Part shown: positions 38,199 through 47,691 of the stretch, one piece after another | How the letters are laid out: each line of letters begins with the position of its first letter | Position numbering within the stretch: the stretch's first letter is position 1 | Assembly (NCBI RefSeq): GCF_003461245.1 | Contig: NZ_QTWS01000011.1 | Location: 1 to 64,000 of the forward strand | Length of the DNA stretch: 64,000 nt | Direction: 5' to 3' | DNA from: Blautia sp. AF19-10LB | Lineage (GTDB): Bacteria; Bacillota; Clostridia; Lachnospirales; Lachnospiraceae | The notes under the pieces: generated by a model | Seen by the model: only the letters and a program-made list of their open reading frames with translations | What the model was told of the DNA's origin: nothing | Databases searched by the model: none | Made by a program: the position numbers and the translations under genes

Positions 38199-39563
38199 AT
38201 GATAAATATTTTTGAAGTAAACGAAACAAACAAAATGATCGAGCAGGAGAATCTGGATGTGCGTACCATCACCATGGGAATCAGCCTTCTGGACTGTATC
38301 GACAGTGACCTTGACACTATGAACCAGAAAATCTATGACAAGATCACCACAAAGGCAAAAGACCTCGTAGCTACCGGTGATAAGATTGCAACAGAGTTTG
38401 GAATCCCGGTTGTAAACAAACGAGTTTCCGTGACACCGATCGCTCTCGTAGGCGGCGTGGCATGTCACTCCACCGAGGATTTCGTATCCGTTGCCAAAAC
38501 TCTTGACAGAGCTGCCAAGACCATCGGAGTCAACTTCATCGGCGGATATTCTGCACTTGTAAGCAAGGGAATGACACCGGCAGAGGAACTTCTGATCCGT
38601 TCTATCCCGCAGGCACTTGCTGTGACAGAACGCGTGTGCAGTTCTGTAAATGTTGGTTCCACCAAGACCGGTATCAACATGGATGCGGTCAAATTAATGG
38701 GCGAGATCGTTCTGGAGACAGCAAAAGCTTCCAGAGATCAGGATTCCCTTGGCTGCGCGAAACTGGTCGTATTCTGCAATGCGCCGGATGATAACCCGTT
38801 CATGGCAGGAGCTTTCCATGGCGTAACAGAGGCAGACTGCATCATCAACGTTGGTGTCAGCGGCCCTGGCGTTGTCAAGACAGCTCTGGAATCCGTTCGT
38901 GGAGCAGACTTCCAGACACTCTGTGAGATGATTAAGAGAACCGCTTTCAAGGTAACACGTGTAGGCCAGCTTGTTGCACAGGAAGCATCCAAACGTCTTG
39001 GTGTGCCGTTCGGCATCGTTGACCTTTCCCTGGCTCCGACACCGGCGATCGGCGACAGTGTTGCTGAGATCCTTGAGGAGATCGGTCTTGAGAGAGTAGG
39101 AGCACCGGGAACCACAGCAGCTCTTGCACTTTTGAACGACCAGGTCAAGAAGGGCGGCGTTATGGCAGCTCAGGCAGTCGGCGGATTAAGCGGTGCGTTC
39201 ATTCCGGTCAGCGAGGATCAGGGAATGATCGATTCTGTAAATCTTGGTGCACTGACACTTGAGAAACTCGAAGCTATGACCTGTGTCTGCTCTGTAGGTC
39301 TTGATATGATCGCAATCCCAGGAGATACCAAGGCATCTACCATCGCCGGAATCATTGCAGATGAATCTGCGATCGGTATGATCAACCAGAAGACAACAGC
39401 AGTCAGAGTGATCCCGGTGATCGGCAAGGGCGTAGGCGAGACCGTAGAGTTTGGCGGACTCCTTGGTTATGCACCGATCATGCCGGTAAACCAGTTCTCC
39501 TGTGAGGCATTTGTAGAGAGAGGCGGACGTATCCCGGCTCCGATCCACAGCTTCAAGAACTAA
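38199..39563 (+). CDS. PFL family protein (UPF0210/DUF711)
   Basis: A 454-residue protein with the conserved stretches of the UPF0210 family ([32 protein letters not shown]). The fold is thought to be related to pyruvate formate-lyase, but no glycyl-radical motif is visible and no activity is established. AAAGGAG lies 6 bases before the ATG at 38199, which rules out the longer frame from 38169. It follows the ACT protein by 34 bases, so the two are co-transcribed. Confidence 0.88.
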   Translation: MINIFEVNETNKMIEQENLDVRTITMGISLLDCIDSDLDTMNQKIYDKITTKAKDLVATGDKIATEFGIPVVNKRVSVTPIALVGGVACHSTEDFVSVAKTLDRAAKTIGVNFIGGYSALVSKGMTPAEELLIRSIPQALAVTERVCSSVNVGSTKTGINMDAVKLMGEIVLETAKASRDQDSLGCAKLVVFCNAPDDNPFMAGAFHGVTEADCIINVGVSGPGVVKTALESVRGADFQTLCEMIKRTAFKVTRVGQLVAQEASKRLGVPFGIVDLSLAPTPAIGDSVAEILEEIGLERVGAPGTTAALALLNDQVKKGGVMAAQAVGGLSGAFIPVSEDQGMIDSVNLGALTLEKLEAMTCVCSVGLDMIAIPGDTKASTIAGIIADESAIGMINQKTTAVRVIPVIGKGVGETVEFGGLLGYAPIMPVNQFSCEAFVERGGRIPAPIHSFKN

Positions 39564-39622
39564 GGCAGGATTAATTGCGATACCTTTGACAGTGAAAAAA
39601 TCTCGAAGAAGTCAAAAAATGA

Positions 39623-39651
39623 TTGACAGGGAGAATTTCGTGTGGTAAAGT
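39623..39651 (+). promoter_or_regulatory. Promoter of the T-box leader
   Basis: TTGACA at 39623-39628, 17-base spacer, and TAAAGT at 39646-39651. Puts the transcript start near 39658, the expected beginning of the T-box stem I. Confidence 0.65.
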
Positions 39652-39657
39652 ATAAAA

Positions 39658-39932
39658 CAACAAAACCGATGAGGAAGAAGAGTAAATGATCCGGCAACAT
39701 TCCAGAGAGCAGGTACTGGTGGAAGCCTGTATGAAGCGGATGATCGAATGGCCTTCCGAGGGCAGTCCGAAATTTGAATCCAGAGAGTAGGCACTGACGG
39801 GAACCGAACCCGTTATCAATCAGGAGTGTATGTTTGTACATGAGAAAGTGGACGATACGTCAATTTGAGTGGTACCGCGATAATAAGAAATTATTACCGT
39901 CTCAAGCATAGCTTGGGACGGTTCTTTTTTTC
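39658..39932 (+). promoter_or_regulatory. T-box riboswitch, probable tRNA-Trp sensing
   Basis: All main T-box parts are present: GGAAG near 39672 pairing with CTTCC at 39753-39757 (base of stem I), AGAGAG at 39704-39709, a distal stem CAGGT/GCCTG, and the T-box TGGTACCGCG at 39870-39879. The specifier loop before the 3' strand of stem I reads GAATGGC, so the codon is UGG (39749-39751), Trp. The gene content downstream agrees. Uncharged tRNA-Trp would favour the antiterminator and switch on the transporter. Confidence 0.9.
39897..39932 (+). terminator. T-box terminator hairpin
   Basis: CCGTCTCAAGC pairs with GCTTGGGACGG around a three-base loop, followed by TTCTTTTTTT. It is the off state of the T-box leader. 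Confidence 0.9.
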
Positions 39933-39976
39933 TCATGGCACATTAAAATGAATGTAGAAAGAGAGAGGAAAAAACA

Positions 39977-41002
39977 ATGAAAAAAAGAATGTTAGTAATC
40001 GCAGCAGCAGTAGCAACCAGCATGATGATGGCTTCACCGGTAATGGCGGATGATTTCAAGGTAGGTATCTGCAACTATGTAGATGACGCTTCCCTGAACC
40101 AGATCGTAGACAACATCCAGTCCCGCCTTGAGGAGATCGGCGAAGAGAAGGGTGTCACTTTTGATGTATCTTATGATAACTGTAATGCAGATGCCAGCGT
40201 TATGGAGCAGATCATCTCTGATTTCCAGGCTGACAATGTAGACCTGATGGTAGGTGTCGCAACACCGGTTGCCATGCGTATGCAGTCCGCAACAGAAGGA
40301 ACCGATACACCGGTTGTTTTCTCCGCAGTATCTGACCCGGTTGGATCCGGTCTTGTAGAATCTCTGGATGCTCCTGGAGCAAACATTACAGGAACCAGTG
40401 ATTATCTGGATACGTCTTCCATCATGAAGCTGATCCAGGCACAGAACCCGGATGTAAAGAAGATCGGTCTTCTCTATGATGTAGGACAGGATTCCTCCAC
40501 AACAGCGATCCAGGAAGCAAAGGATTATCTGGATGAAGAGGGAATCGAATACGTAGAGCGTACCGGAACCACAACAGACGAAGTTCAGCTTGCAGCAGAA
40601 GCACTGATCGCAGATGGTGTGGATGCAGTCTTTACACCAACCGACAACACTATCATGACAGCAGAGCTTTCCATCTATGAGAAATTTATTGAAGCGGGGA
40701 TCCCGCACTACACAGGAGCTGATTCCTTCGCACTGAACGGTGCATTTGTAGGATACGGTGTTGACTATGCAAACCTCGGACAGAAAACAGCAGACATGAT
40801 CGCTGATATCCTGGTAGACGGTGCAGATCCTTCTTCCACAAAAGTGGAGACCTTTGATAACGGTACTGCAACAGTAAATACAGAAACATGTGAAGCTCTC
40901 GGACTTGACCTTGAGACCATCAAAAAAGATTTCGAACCTCTCTGCACACAGGTAAACGAGATTACCACAGCAGAAAGCTTCGACGATGTAGAAGCGAAAT
41001 AA
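39977..41002 (+). CDS. trpX: ABC transporter substrate-binding protein, TrpX-like
   Basis: A 341-residue extracytoplasmic binding protein of the ABC_sub_bind family (VGICNYVDDASLNQIVDNIQ at the start of the mature part, VGVATPVAMRMQ, VFSAVSDPVGSGLV). It has a signal peptide of about 24 residues ending in VMA/DD. No lipobox cysteine is visible, which is unusual for a Gram-positive binding protein. The Trp-type T-box and the following permease and ATPase genes fit the TrpXYZ tryptophan transporter predicted in Firmicutes. The ligand is inferred from this, not from residues. Confidence 0.88.
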   Translation: MKKRMLVIAAAVATSMMMASPVMADDFKVGICNYVDDASLNQIVDNIQSRLEEIGEEKGVTFDVSYDNCNADASVMEQIISDFQADNVDLMVGVATPVAMRMQSATEGTDTPVVFSAVSDPVGSGLVESLDAPGANITGTSDYLDTSSIMKLIQAQNPDVKKIGLLYDVGQDSSTTAIQEAKDYLDEEGIEYVERTGTTTDEVQLAAEALIADGVDAVFTPTDNTIMTAELSIYEKFIEAGIPHYTGADSFALNGAFVGYGVDYANLGQKTADMIADILVDGADPSSTKVETFDNGTATVNTETCEALGLDLETIKKDFEPLCTQVNEITTAESFDDVEAK

Positions 41003-41057
41003 AGTTACTGTGAATGGAGGGAACAGTAACAAATAAACCTAACTGGAGGAATTCATC

Positions 41058-41984
41058 GTGACGATTGCAACAATGCTCTCCCTCGGAGAGACTGCCCTGA
41101 AGCTCGGACTGATCTGTTCACTGACCGTCCTTGCTCTGTTTCTTAGCTATTCCATGCTGAATGTCTGCGATCTTTCCACTGACGGCTGCTTTACTTTTGG
41201 AGCAGCCGTAGGTGCTGTCGTGGCAGTCAGCGGTCATCCGTTCCTGTCTATTCTGGCGGCCATGCTCGCCGGTGTGGGTTCCGGATTTGTGACTGCGATC
41301 CTGCAGACGAAGCTTGGCGTTGACAGCCTGCTCGCAGGAATCATCGTAAATACAGCTCTTTATTCTGTGAACATTGCGGTGATGGGAGGTTCTTCCCTCA
41401 TCAATATGAACAGGACTACGACCGTATTTACCATGATGAAAGATGCGCTTGCAGGTACACCATTGAAGGGAAGAGAGGATATCCTCATTGCTGCGATCGC
41501 GGTGATCCTTGTCATCGTATTTCTGGTATTTTTCCTGAAGACAAGACTTGGTCTTGCGATCCGTGCAACCGGAAATAACTCTGATATGGTCAAATCTTCC
41601 TCGATCAACCCGGTATTTACAACGATCATCGGACTGTGTGTAGCCAACTCCTTTACCGCACTTTCCGGATGCCTTCTGTCCCAGTCACAGAAATCTGTAG
41701 ATATCAACATCGGACAGGGAATGGTCACGATCGCACTGGCATCCCTGCTGATCGGAGGCACGATCCTCGGCCGCGGCGGAATCTTTGTAAGAGCCGTAGG
41801 AATGGTCCTTGGTTCCTTTATTTTCCGTCTGGTCTATACGATCGCGCTTCGTTTCAACATGCCGGCGTTCATGCTGAAACTCGTATCATCTGTCATCGTT
41901 GTCCTTGCGATCTCCGGCCCATATCTTAAGAAACAGTGGCCGCAGATCCGCCGCAGACTAACACACAAAAAAGGAGGCAGATGA
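41058..41984 (+). CDS. trpY: ABC transporter permease, TrpY-like
   Basis: A 308-residue membrane protein with about eight to nine hydrophobic segments, in the branched-chain permease superfamily (DLSTDGCFTFGAAVGAV early; KTRLGLAIRATGNNSDMVKS before the coupling region). It would form the membrane pore for the preceding binding protein. GTG at 41058 follows GGAGGA. The C-terminal tail is basic. Confidence 0.9.
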   Translation: MTIATMLSLGETALKLGLICSLTVLALFLSYSMLNVCDLSTDGCFTFGAAVGAVVAVSGHPFLSILAAMLAGVGSGFVTAILQTKLGVDSLLAGIIVNTALYSVNIAVMGGSSLINMNRTTTVFTMMKDALAGTPLKGREDILIAAIAVILVIVFLVFFLKTRLGLAIRATGNNSDMVKSSSINPVFTTIIGLCVANSFTALSGCLLSQSQKSVDINIGQGMVTIALASLLIGGTILGRGGIFVRAVGMVLGSFIFRLVYTIALRFNMPAFMLKLVSSVIVVLAISGPYLKKQWPQIRRRLTHKKGGR

Positions 41985-41986
41985 TC

Positions 41987-42775
41987 ATGTTAAAAATCAG
42001 CCATATCTCAAAAACATTTAATCCGGGAACCGTCAATGAGAAAAAAGCGATCACAGATCTTTCACTTGAATTAAAAAAAGGTGATTTTGCAACGATCATC
42101 GGTTCCAACGGAGCGGGAAAATCCACTCTTTTTAATGCAATCTGTGGTGACTTTATGACAGATACAGGTGTGATCGAACTGGATGGCAGGGATATTACTT
42201 TTATGCCACAGCATGTGCGTGCAAAAGAAATCGGCCGTCTTTATCAGGATCCGATGCGTGGAACAGCACCTGGTATGACGATTGAGGAAAACCTTGCCCT
42301 TGCAGCGGGAAAAGGCGGTTGGCTTTCTCACACGACCCGCCAGGAAAAAGAAAGATTTCGTGAAGAATTAAAGAAACTTGATATTGGTCTGGAAAAACGT
42401 ATGAGCCATCCGGTAGGACTTCTTTCCGGTGGACAGCGGCAGGCACTTACTCTTCTGATGGCGACCATGAATCCACCGAAGCTTCTGCTTCTGGATGAAC
42501 ATACAGCAGCGCTTGATCCGGGGACTGCCGAGAAGGTCCTGAACCTGACAAAACGTATTGTGGAGGAACATCAGCTCACCTGTCTGATGATCACTCACAA
42601 TATGCAGTCTGCGATCGATCTCGGAAACAGGATCCTGATGATGGACTCCGGTAATATTGTGCTGGACATCGGCGAGGAAGAGAAGAAGAATATGACTGTG
42701 GATGCACTTCTTGAGAAATTCAAGACAGGAGCCGGTAAGGCTCTTGATAATGACCGTATCCTTCTGTCAGACTAA
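41987..42775 (+). CDS. trpZ: ABC transporter ATP-binding protein, TrpZ-like
   Basis: A 262-residue ATPase: Walker A GSNGAGKST, signature LSGGQRQAL, Walker B LLLLDEHTAALDP (His in place of the more common Pro after Glu), and the switch histidine in MITHN. AAGGAGG at 41971-41977 lies 9 bases before ATG at 41987; an ATG six bases upstream overlaps the permease stop but is too close to that site. Energises the transporter. Confidence 0.92.
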   Translation: MLKISHISKTFNPGTVNEKKAITDLSLELKKGDFATIIGSNGAGKSTLFNAICGDFMTDTGVIELDGRDITFMPQHVRAKEIGRLYQDPMRGTAPGMTIEENLALAAGKGGWLSHTTRQEKERFREELKKLDIGLEKRMSHPVGLLSGGQRQALTLLMATMNPPKLLLLDEHTAALDPGTAEKVLNLTKRIVEEHQLTCLMITHNMQSAIDLGNRILMMDSGNIVLDIGEEEKKNMTVDALLEKFKTGAGKALDNDRILLSD

Positions 42776-42780
42776 AATAA

Positions 42781-42816
42781 CAGCAGCTGGCCCTAGATCA
42801 GGACCAGCTGTTTTTG
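42781..42816. terminator. Bidirectional terminator between trpZ and tmcAL
   Basis: CAGCTGGCCCT and AGGACCAGCTG form a stem with one mismatch and a short loop, followed by TTTTT on the plus strand; upstream A residues allow use on the minus strand for the convergent tmcAL gene. Confidence 0.8.
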
Positions 42817-44121
42817 ATATTCATGGATGAATTTTTTGCCGCTTTTCTGGCAGAGTAGTTTTTCATAGAGATTTGAAGCGAAGGTTGTTTCTGCAAGCAG
42901 TTTCAATCCAGTCTCATCGAGGAGACTGTCTGCGTCTGCGAGTTTGGTGAGAAGCGGGATCGAGCTGCTGTGTTTGATTTCTTTCAGCAGTGTACTGCTT
43001 TCTTTGCGGAAACCGAGGACACGGGCGTAGGGAACAGCCAACGGTACATTCCGGATCTCAAGGATGATATGGAGCAGGGCACGCTGGATCCTGGTCTGGG
43101 TAAGTTCCTTCGTCTTGAGGAGAGAAGCAGTCTGAAGGAAACCGCTGATCTCATTTGAGCGGTTCACGATCCTCTCGGCGAGATCTCCGGAGACATCCAG
43201 ATAATTGCAAAAACTGTCCGCCTTTCCCTTTAATATACAATAAGAAAGAAGTGGGTCAAAGGCATCTTCTGTCAGGTATTCATTCTTCCGCAGGGAAGAG
43301 GCAAGGAGAGTGCAGACCTCATCTGGAACCTGCGCGGTGATCCGGGAGATTGTTTCCTGCGTGAGATCGGATTTCAGAAGTTCGCGGATCGCAGAGGCAG
43401 ACGCGAAGGGAATGTTATCGGCAGTAGTATCTGCAGAAACAGATGCAAAAGGAGCATCTGTGGAAACAGCGGCCGGAATCGTTTCGTGATATCCCATGCC
43501 CTGACGTTTCAGGGTGACTGGTTTTATATTGCTTTCAAGCCGCAGAAGTGCCTTGCAATATTCAATTCCAAGAATATTGTTCGGAGAATTCAGGATCTGC
43601 GCAATCTGATTCAGGAGCGGAGTCAGCACACCGTCAAAATCATCTCCTGTAAAGTTGCGGGGATTTCTGAAATATTCCATCAGTGCCTGGCTTCTGGCAG
43701 CAGGAAAGGACAGTCCTTTTCCCAGAAATTCTTTCAGTAATCGCCGGTATTCTTCTGGTTCCTTTACAAGAATTTCCGCAAGCTCCTGCAAGGCAGAAAC
43801 GTCACCGTATTCGCTTCCGAAACAAAGTTCATCCACAACATGTAGCCCATCCAGCATGGAAACTCCGCCCATGGCAAAAGCTTCCGCGCTGGCAGTGCTC
43901 ACCGACACCGGCATTTCAAGCACGAGATCCGCACCACATCGAAGTGCCATCTCAGCCCGCACATGTTTCGAAAGGAGCGCCGGCGTGCCCCTTTGCACAT
44001 AATCGCCACTCATGGCAACGATCACATAATCTGCCCCCAGTTCTTTTTTGCAGTAATCTATCTGATATTTATGTCCCCTGTGAAACGGATTGTACTCCGC
44101 AATGATCCCGGTTACTTTCAT
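42793..44121 (-). CDS. tmcAL: tRNA(Met) cytidine acetate ligase
   Basis: A 442-residue nucleotidyltransferase-fold enzyme (formerly YlbM/DUF795) that acetylates C34 of elongator tRNA-Met using acetate and ATP. It starts MKVTGIIAEYNPFHRGHKYQ, containing the HxGH nucleotide site, and has DYVIVAMSGDYVQRGTPALL. The start is set by AAAGGA before ATG; seven extra residues are possible upstream. Its acetate substrate relates it to the divergent pta-ackA genes. Its 3' end overlaps the terminator shared with trpZ. Confidence 0.92.
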   Translation of the reverse strand: MKVTGIIAEYNPFHRGHKYQIDYCKKELGADYVIVAMSGDYVQRGTPALLSKHVRAEMALRCGADLVLEMPVSVSTASAEAFAMGGVSMLDGLHVVDELCFGSEYGDVSALQELAEILVKEPEEYRRLLKEFLGKGLSFPAARSQALMEYFRNPRNFTGDDFDGVLTPLLNQIAQILNSPNNILGIEYCKALLRLESNIKPVTLKRQGMGYHETIPAAVSTDAPFASVSADTTADNIPFASASAIRELLKSDLTQETISRITAQVPDEVCTLLASSLRKNEYLTEDAFDPLLSYCILKGKADSFCNYLDVSGDLAERIVNRSNEISGFLQTASLLKTKELTQTRIQRALLHIILEIRNVPLAVPYARVLGFRKESSTLLKEIKHSSSIPLLTKLADADSLLDETGLKLLAETTFASNLYEKLLCQKSGKKFIHEYQKQLVLI

Positions 44122-44165
44122 AATAAAATCCTTTCTGCCCACGGCAAAAGTTATCTGTTTTTCCT

Positions 44166-44195
44166 ATTGTAACATAAAAAATAACAGCTGGACAA
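44166..44195 (-). promoter_or_regulatory. Probable promoter of tmcAL
   Basis: On the minus strand TTGTCC, an 18-base spacer and TACAAT, about 45 bases before the tmcAL start. Confidence 0.45.
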
Positions 44196-44280
44196 ATATT
44201 TTGTTTTCAGACTTTCGTGATTTTGCCCGGATTGCACGTTAAAAAATACCGCTCTTTGGAAGAATCTACATGTCAACTAC

Positions 44281-44309
44281 TTGAAATGCACAAATTCTGG
44301 GGGTATAAT
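44281..44309 (+). promoter_or_regulatory. Promoter of pta-ackA
   Basis: TTGAAA (44281-44286), 17-base spacer, TATAAT (44304-44309). Divergent from the tmcAL promoter; the 85 bases between them hold no clear operator. Confidence 0.78.
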
Positions 44310-44386
44310 AAATTTAGCTGTGAGGTCATATTCTGGACACTCACACGGTCATCTGACCGAAATAACGAAAGGAGAGCCATTTAATC

Positions 44387-45394
44387 ATGGGATTTGTTGA
44401 TTTACTCAAAGAAAGAGCCAAAAAAAGCATCAAAACTATCGTACTGCCAGAAACAGAGGACATGAGAACTCTCGAGGCAACTGATAAGATTCTGAAAGAG
44501 GGAGTTGCCAAGATCATCCTCATCGGAAACGAAGAAGAAATCAATAAGAAAGCTGCTGAAGGCGGATTCGATATCTCCGGAGCAACAATCGTTGACCCAG
44601 AGACATCTGACAAAACTCAGGCTTACATTGACAAATTTGTAGAACTGAGAGCTAAGAAAGGTATGACACCTGAAAAAGCAAAAGAGATCCTTCATACTCA
44701 GTACCCATACTATGGTGTAATGATGGTAAAAATGGGCGATGCAGACGGTATGGTATCCGGTGCATGCCACTCTACAGCAGACACACTTCGTCCATGCCTG
44801 CAGATCCTCAAAACAAAACCAGGAACCAAACTGGTATCCGCATTCTTCCTGATCGTAGTTCCGGACTGCGAATACGGCGCAAACGGAGCATTTGTATTTG
44901 CTGACTCTGGTCTGAACCAGAACCCGACTCCGGAAGAACTTTCTGCAATCGCAGCATCTTCTGCAGAATCATTCCAGCTTCTTGTTGAGGAAGAACCGAT
45001 CGTTGCTATGCTTTCACACTCCACAAAGGGAAGTGCAAAACATCCAGACGTAGACAAGATGGTAGAAGCTACAAGAATCGCAAAAGAAGAACATCCGGAA
45101 CTCAAACTGGACGGAGAATTCCAGCTTGACGCAGCGATCGTACCAAGCGTTGGTGCATCCAAAGCTCCGGGAAGCGAAGTTGCCGGTAAAGCAAACGTTC
45201 TGGTATTCCCTGACCTTGATGCAGGAAACATCGGATACAAACTTGCTCAGCGTCTTGGCAAAGCAGAAGCATACGGACCTGTTACACAGGGTATCGCAAA
45301 ACCAGTCAACGACCTGTCCAGAGGATGCTCTGCAGATGATATCGTTGGTGTTGTTGCTATTACAGCTGTACAGTGCCAGGCAGAAGACAAATAA
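44387..45394 (+). CDS. pta: Phosphate acetyltransferase
   Basis: Interconverts acetyl-CoA and acetyl phosphate. The 335-residue protein is the short single-domain form (MGFVDLLKERAKKSIKTIVLPE at the start; DADGMVSGACHSTADTLRP; NVLVFPDLDAGNIGYKLAQRL). With ackA it makes ATP from acetyl-CoA during fermentation. AAAGGAGAGCC precedes ATG. Codon use is strongly biased, as in highly expressed genes. Confidence 0.96.
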   Translation: MGFVDLLKERAKKSIKTIVLPETEDMRTLEATDKILKEGVAKIILIGNEEEINKKAAEGGFDISGATIVDPETSDKTQAYIDKFVELRAKKGMTPEKAKEILHTQYPYYGVMMVKMGDADGMVSGACHSTADTLRPCLQILKTKPGTKLVSAFFLIVVPDCEYGANGAFVFADSGLNQNPTPEELSAIAASSAESFQLLVEEEPIVAMLSHSTKGSAKHPDVDKMVEATRIAKEEHPELKLDGEFQLDAAIVPSVGASKAPGSEVAGKANVLVFPDLDAGNIGYKLAQRLGKAEAYGPVTQGIAKPVNDLSRGCSADDIVGVVAITAVQCQAEDK

Positions 45395-45453
45395 TTTTGC
45401 ACAAACAATAAATAATATTACATATTGAAATATATGGAACAGGAGATATTAAG

Positions 45454-46644
45454 ATGAATGTATTGGTAATCAACTGCGGAAGTTCCTCTCTGAAATATCA
45501 GCTCATCAACTCTGATACAGAGGATGTTCTGGCAAAGGGTCTTTGCGAAAGAATCGGAATCGACGGAAGACTGGTTTATCAGAAAGCCGGATCTGACAAA
45601 GAAATCACAGAGTGTGCAATGCCTACACACAAAGAAGCGATCCAGTTCGTACTGGATGCACTGACAAACGACAAGACAGGTGCGATCAAGAGCCTTAAAG
45701 AAGTAGATGCGATCGGACATCGTATCGTCCACGGTGGCGAGAAATTCGCTTCCTCAGCAGTGATCACAGACGAGATGATCGCAACAGTAGAAGAGTGCAA
45801 CGATCTTGCACCACTTCACAACCCGGCAAACCTGATCGGTATCCGTGTCTGCGCAGAACTTATGCCAGGCGTACCGCAGGTTGGTGTATTTGATACAGCT
45901 TTCCATCAGACAATGCCTGCAAAAGCATATCTGTACGGACTTCCGATCGAATACTACAAGAAATACAAAGTAAGAAGATATGGTTTCCACGGAACCTCCC
46001 ACAGCTTCGTATCCAAACGTGCTGTAGAATTCCTCGGCCTTGACAAAGACAACTCCAAAGTTATCGTCTGCCACCTTGGAAACGGATCTTCCATCAGTGC
46101 TGTTCAGAACGGCAAATGCGTAGATACTACAATGGGACTTACACCACTTGAAGGCGTTGTTATGGGAACACGTTCCGGTAACATCGACCCGGCAATCGTT
46201 GAGTTCATCGCAAAGAAAGAGAACCTTGACCTTGCAGGTGTTATGAACGTTCTCAACAAGAAATCTGGTCTTCAGGGTATGTCAGGAGTCGGCAGTGACA
46301 TGCGTGACATCAGAGCAGCGATCGAAGCAGGAAACGAAGACGCTAAGAATGCATACGATGTACTCTGCTATGGTATCGCTAAATTCGTTGGCGGCTATGT
46401 AGCAGCTATGAACGGTGTAGATGCGATCGTATTTACAGCTGGTATCGGCGAGAACGTAGGAGCACTTCGTAAAGATGTATGTAACTACCTTGGATACCTC
46501 GGAGTTGAGATCGATGACACTGCAAACAACACATTTGGAGAAGAAATCGTTATTTCCACACCAAACTCCAAAGTCAAAGTTGCAGTTATTCCTACCAACG
46601 AAGAACTTGCAATCTGCAGAGATACAGTAGCACTGGTTAAGTAA
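45454..46644 (+). CDS. ackA: Acetate kinase
   Basis: Transfers phosphate between acetyl phosphate and ADP, giving acetate and ATP. The 396-residue protein has LVINCGSSSLKYQL at the start, the catalytic-site segments VHGGEKF and FDTAFHQTMP, GFHGTSH, and CHLGNGSSISAV. Located 59 bases after pta and probably co-transcribed. Ends before a hairpin terminator. Confidence 0.97.
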   Translation: MNVLVINCGSSSLKYQLINSDTEDVLAKGLCERIGIDGRLVYQKAGSDKEITECAMPTHKEAIQFVLDALTNDKTGAIKSLKEVDAIGHRIVHGGEKFASSAVITDEMIATVEECNDLAPLHNPANLIGIRVCAELMPGVPQVGVFDTAFHQTMPAKAYLYGLPIEYYKKYKVRRYGFHGTSHSFVSKRAVEFLGLDKDNSKVIVCHLGNGSSISAVQNGKCVDTTMGLTPLEGVVMGTRSGNIDPAIVEFIAKKENLDLAGVMNVLNKKSGLQGMSGVGSDMRDIRAAIEAGNEDAKNAYDVLCYGIAKFVGGYVAAMNGVDAIVFTAGIGENVGALRKDVCNYLGYLGVEIDDTANNTFGEEIVISTPNSKVKVAVIPTNEELAICRDTVALVK

Positions 46645-46674
46645 TGCCAGGGTTCATGACTCAAATATAAGAAA

Positions 46675-46717
46675 TAAGAGAGGGAATTTACCGTATCGGC
46701 AGATTCCTTCTCTTTAT
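46675..46717 (+). terminator. Intrinsic terminator after ackA
   Basis: AGAGAGGGAAT pairs with ATTCCTTCTCT (one mismatch) around a loop of about 15 bases, followed by a short T-rich tract. Confidence 0.6.
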
Positions 46718-46785
46718 CTATGCTAAATACAGTATACCCTGTCAGATTTTCTGGCAGAAAAATACAAAATAATTTAAAAATCAGA

Positions 46786-46814
46786 TTGACAAACCAAGGT
46801 CATCTATGTATAAT
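46786..46814 (+). promoter_or_regulatory. Consensus promoter of yceD-rpmF
   Basis: Perfect TTGACA (46786-46791), 17-base spacer, perfect TATAAT (46809-46814), only about 20 bases before the coding start. Confidence 0.88.
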
Positions 46815-46840
46815 TGATAAGGTGTGAGTAGGAGATAATT

Positions 46841-47368
46841 ATGCAGATTCATTTATCAGAGATTATTGATAGTGAAGGAAAGGTCATTCAGATCACTCCT
46901 GAGCTTGAACTAGATACAATTTCATTTCAGTTGGGAGAATATCCGATCCTGGATAAGACTCCGGTGAAACTTACCATTGCCAATACCGGCAATAAGGTAC
47001 TGGAATTAACCGGTAACGGAAGTGTCACAGTCGGTATTCCGTGTGACCGCTGTCTTGAACAGGTTTCCGTTGAGATTTCATACAGCATTGAGCGCAAACT
47101 GGATATGAAACAATCTGATGAAGACAGAGTAGAAGATCTGGATGAGAATGACTATCTCACGGGAATAGACCTGGATGTGGACCGGTTGGTCTATCTTGAG
47201 GTACTGATGAACTGGCCTTTGAAGGTTCTCTGCAGGGAGAACTGCAAAGGAATCTGTAGCCAGTGCGGGAAGAATCTGAACCAGGGACCCTGCGGATGTG
47301 CAGAGGAACCGAAGGATCCACGTATGGCCGCCATCAGTGATATATTTAGTAAATTTAAGGAGGTGTAA
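46841..47368 (+). CDS. yceD: DUF177 (YceD) family protein
   Basis: A 175-residue protein of the YceD family, linked to large-subunit rRNA accumulation and regularly found before rpmF. It has CDRCLEQ in the middle and a C-terminal cysteine-rich segment (CRENCKGICSQCGKN, then CGC) that could bind zinc. AGGAG precedes ATG. It is three bases from rpmF. Confidence 0.93.
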   Translation: MQIHLSEIIDSEGKVIQITPELELDTISFQLGEYPILDKTPVKLTIANTGNKVLELTGNGSVTVGIPCDRCLEQVSVEISYSIERKLDMKQSDEDRVEDLDENDYLTGIDLDVDRLVYLEVLMNWPLKVLCRENCKGICSQCGKNLNQGPCGCAEEPKDPRMAAISDIFSKFKEV

Positions 47369-47371
47369 CCT

Positions 47372-47554
47372 ATGTCCATATGTCCAAAGAACAAATCATC
47401 CAAAGCTAGACGTGACAAAAGACGTGCTAACTGGAAAATGAGTGCTCCGAACCTGGTAAAATGCAGCAAATGCGGCGCCCTGATGATGCCTCACAGAGTT
47501 TGTAAAGAGTGCGGAAGCTACAACAAGAAAGAAATCGTGAAAGTAGAAGACTAA
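47372..47554 (+). CDS. rpmF: 50S ribosomal protein L32
   Basis: A 60-residue ribosomal protein with the L32 start (CPKNKSSKARRDKRRANWKM) and a zinc-binding CSKCG...CKECG pair, i.e. the C+ form that requires zinc. AAGGAGGTG precedes ATG. Followed by a strong terminator; plsX, its usual downstream neighbour, is about 12.9 kb away. Confidence 0.97.
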   Translation: MSICPKNKSSKARRDKRRANWKMSAPNLVKCSKCGALMMPHRVCKECGSYNKKEIVKVED

Positions 47555-47567
47555 TCACAACAATAAG

Positions 47568-47599
47568 AAGCAGAATCTTTTATAGGTTCTGCTTTTTTT
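47568..47599 (+). terminator. Intrinsic terminator after rpmF
   Basis: AGCAGAATC pairs with GGTTCTGCT around a short A/T loop, followed by seven T. Confidence 0.88.
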
Positions 47600-47629
47600 G
47601 TTGCCAAAAACAGGATGACGATTTCTTCG

Positions 47630-47658
47630 TTGTCAGTGTGGAGAAAACAGGGTATAAT
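47630..47658 (+). promoter_or_regulatory. Promoter of the 476-residue unknown protein
   Basis: TTGTCA (47630-47635), 17-base spacer, TATAAT (47653-47658). It opens the kinase region; spacing downstream suggests it may read through the whole set. Confidence 0.75.
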
Positions 47659-47691
47659 TTTATTATTACAAAGAAGAAATGGAGAAGAAAA

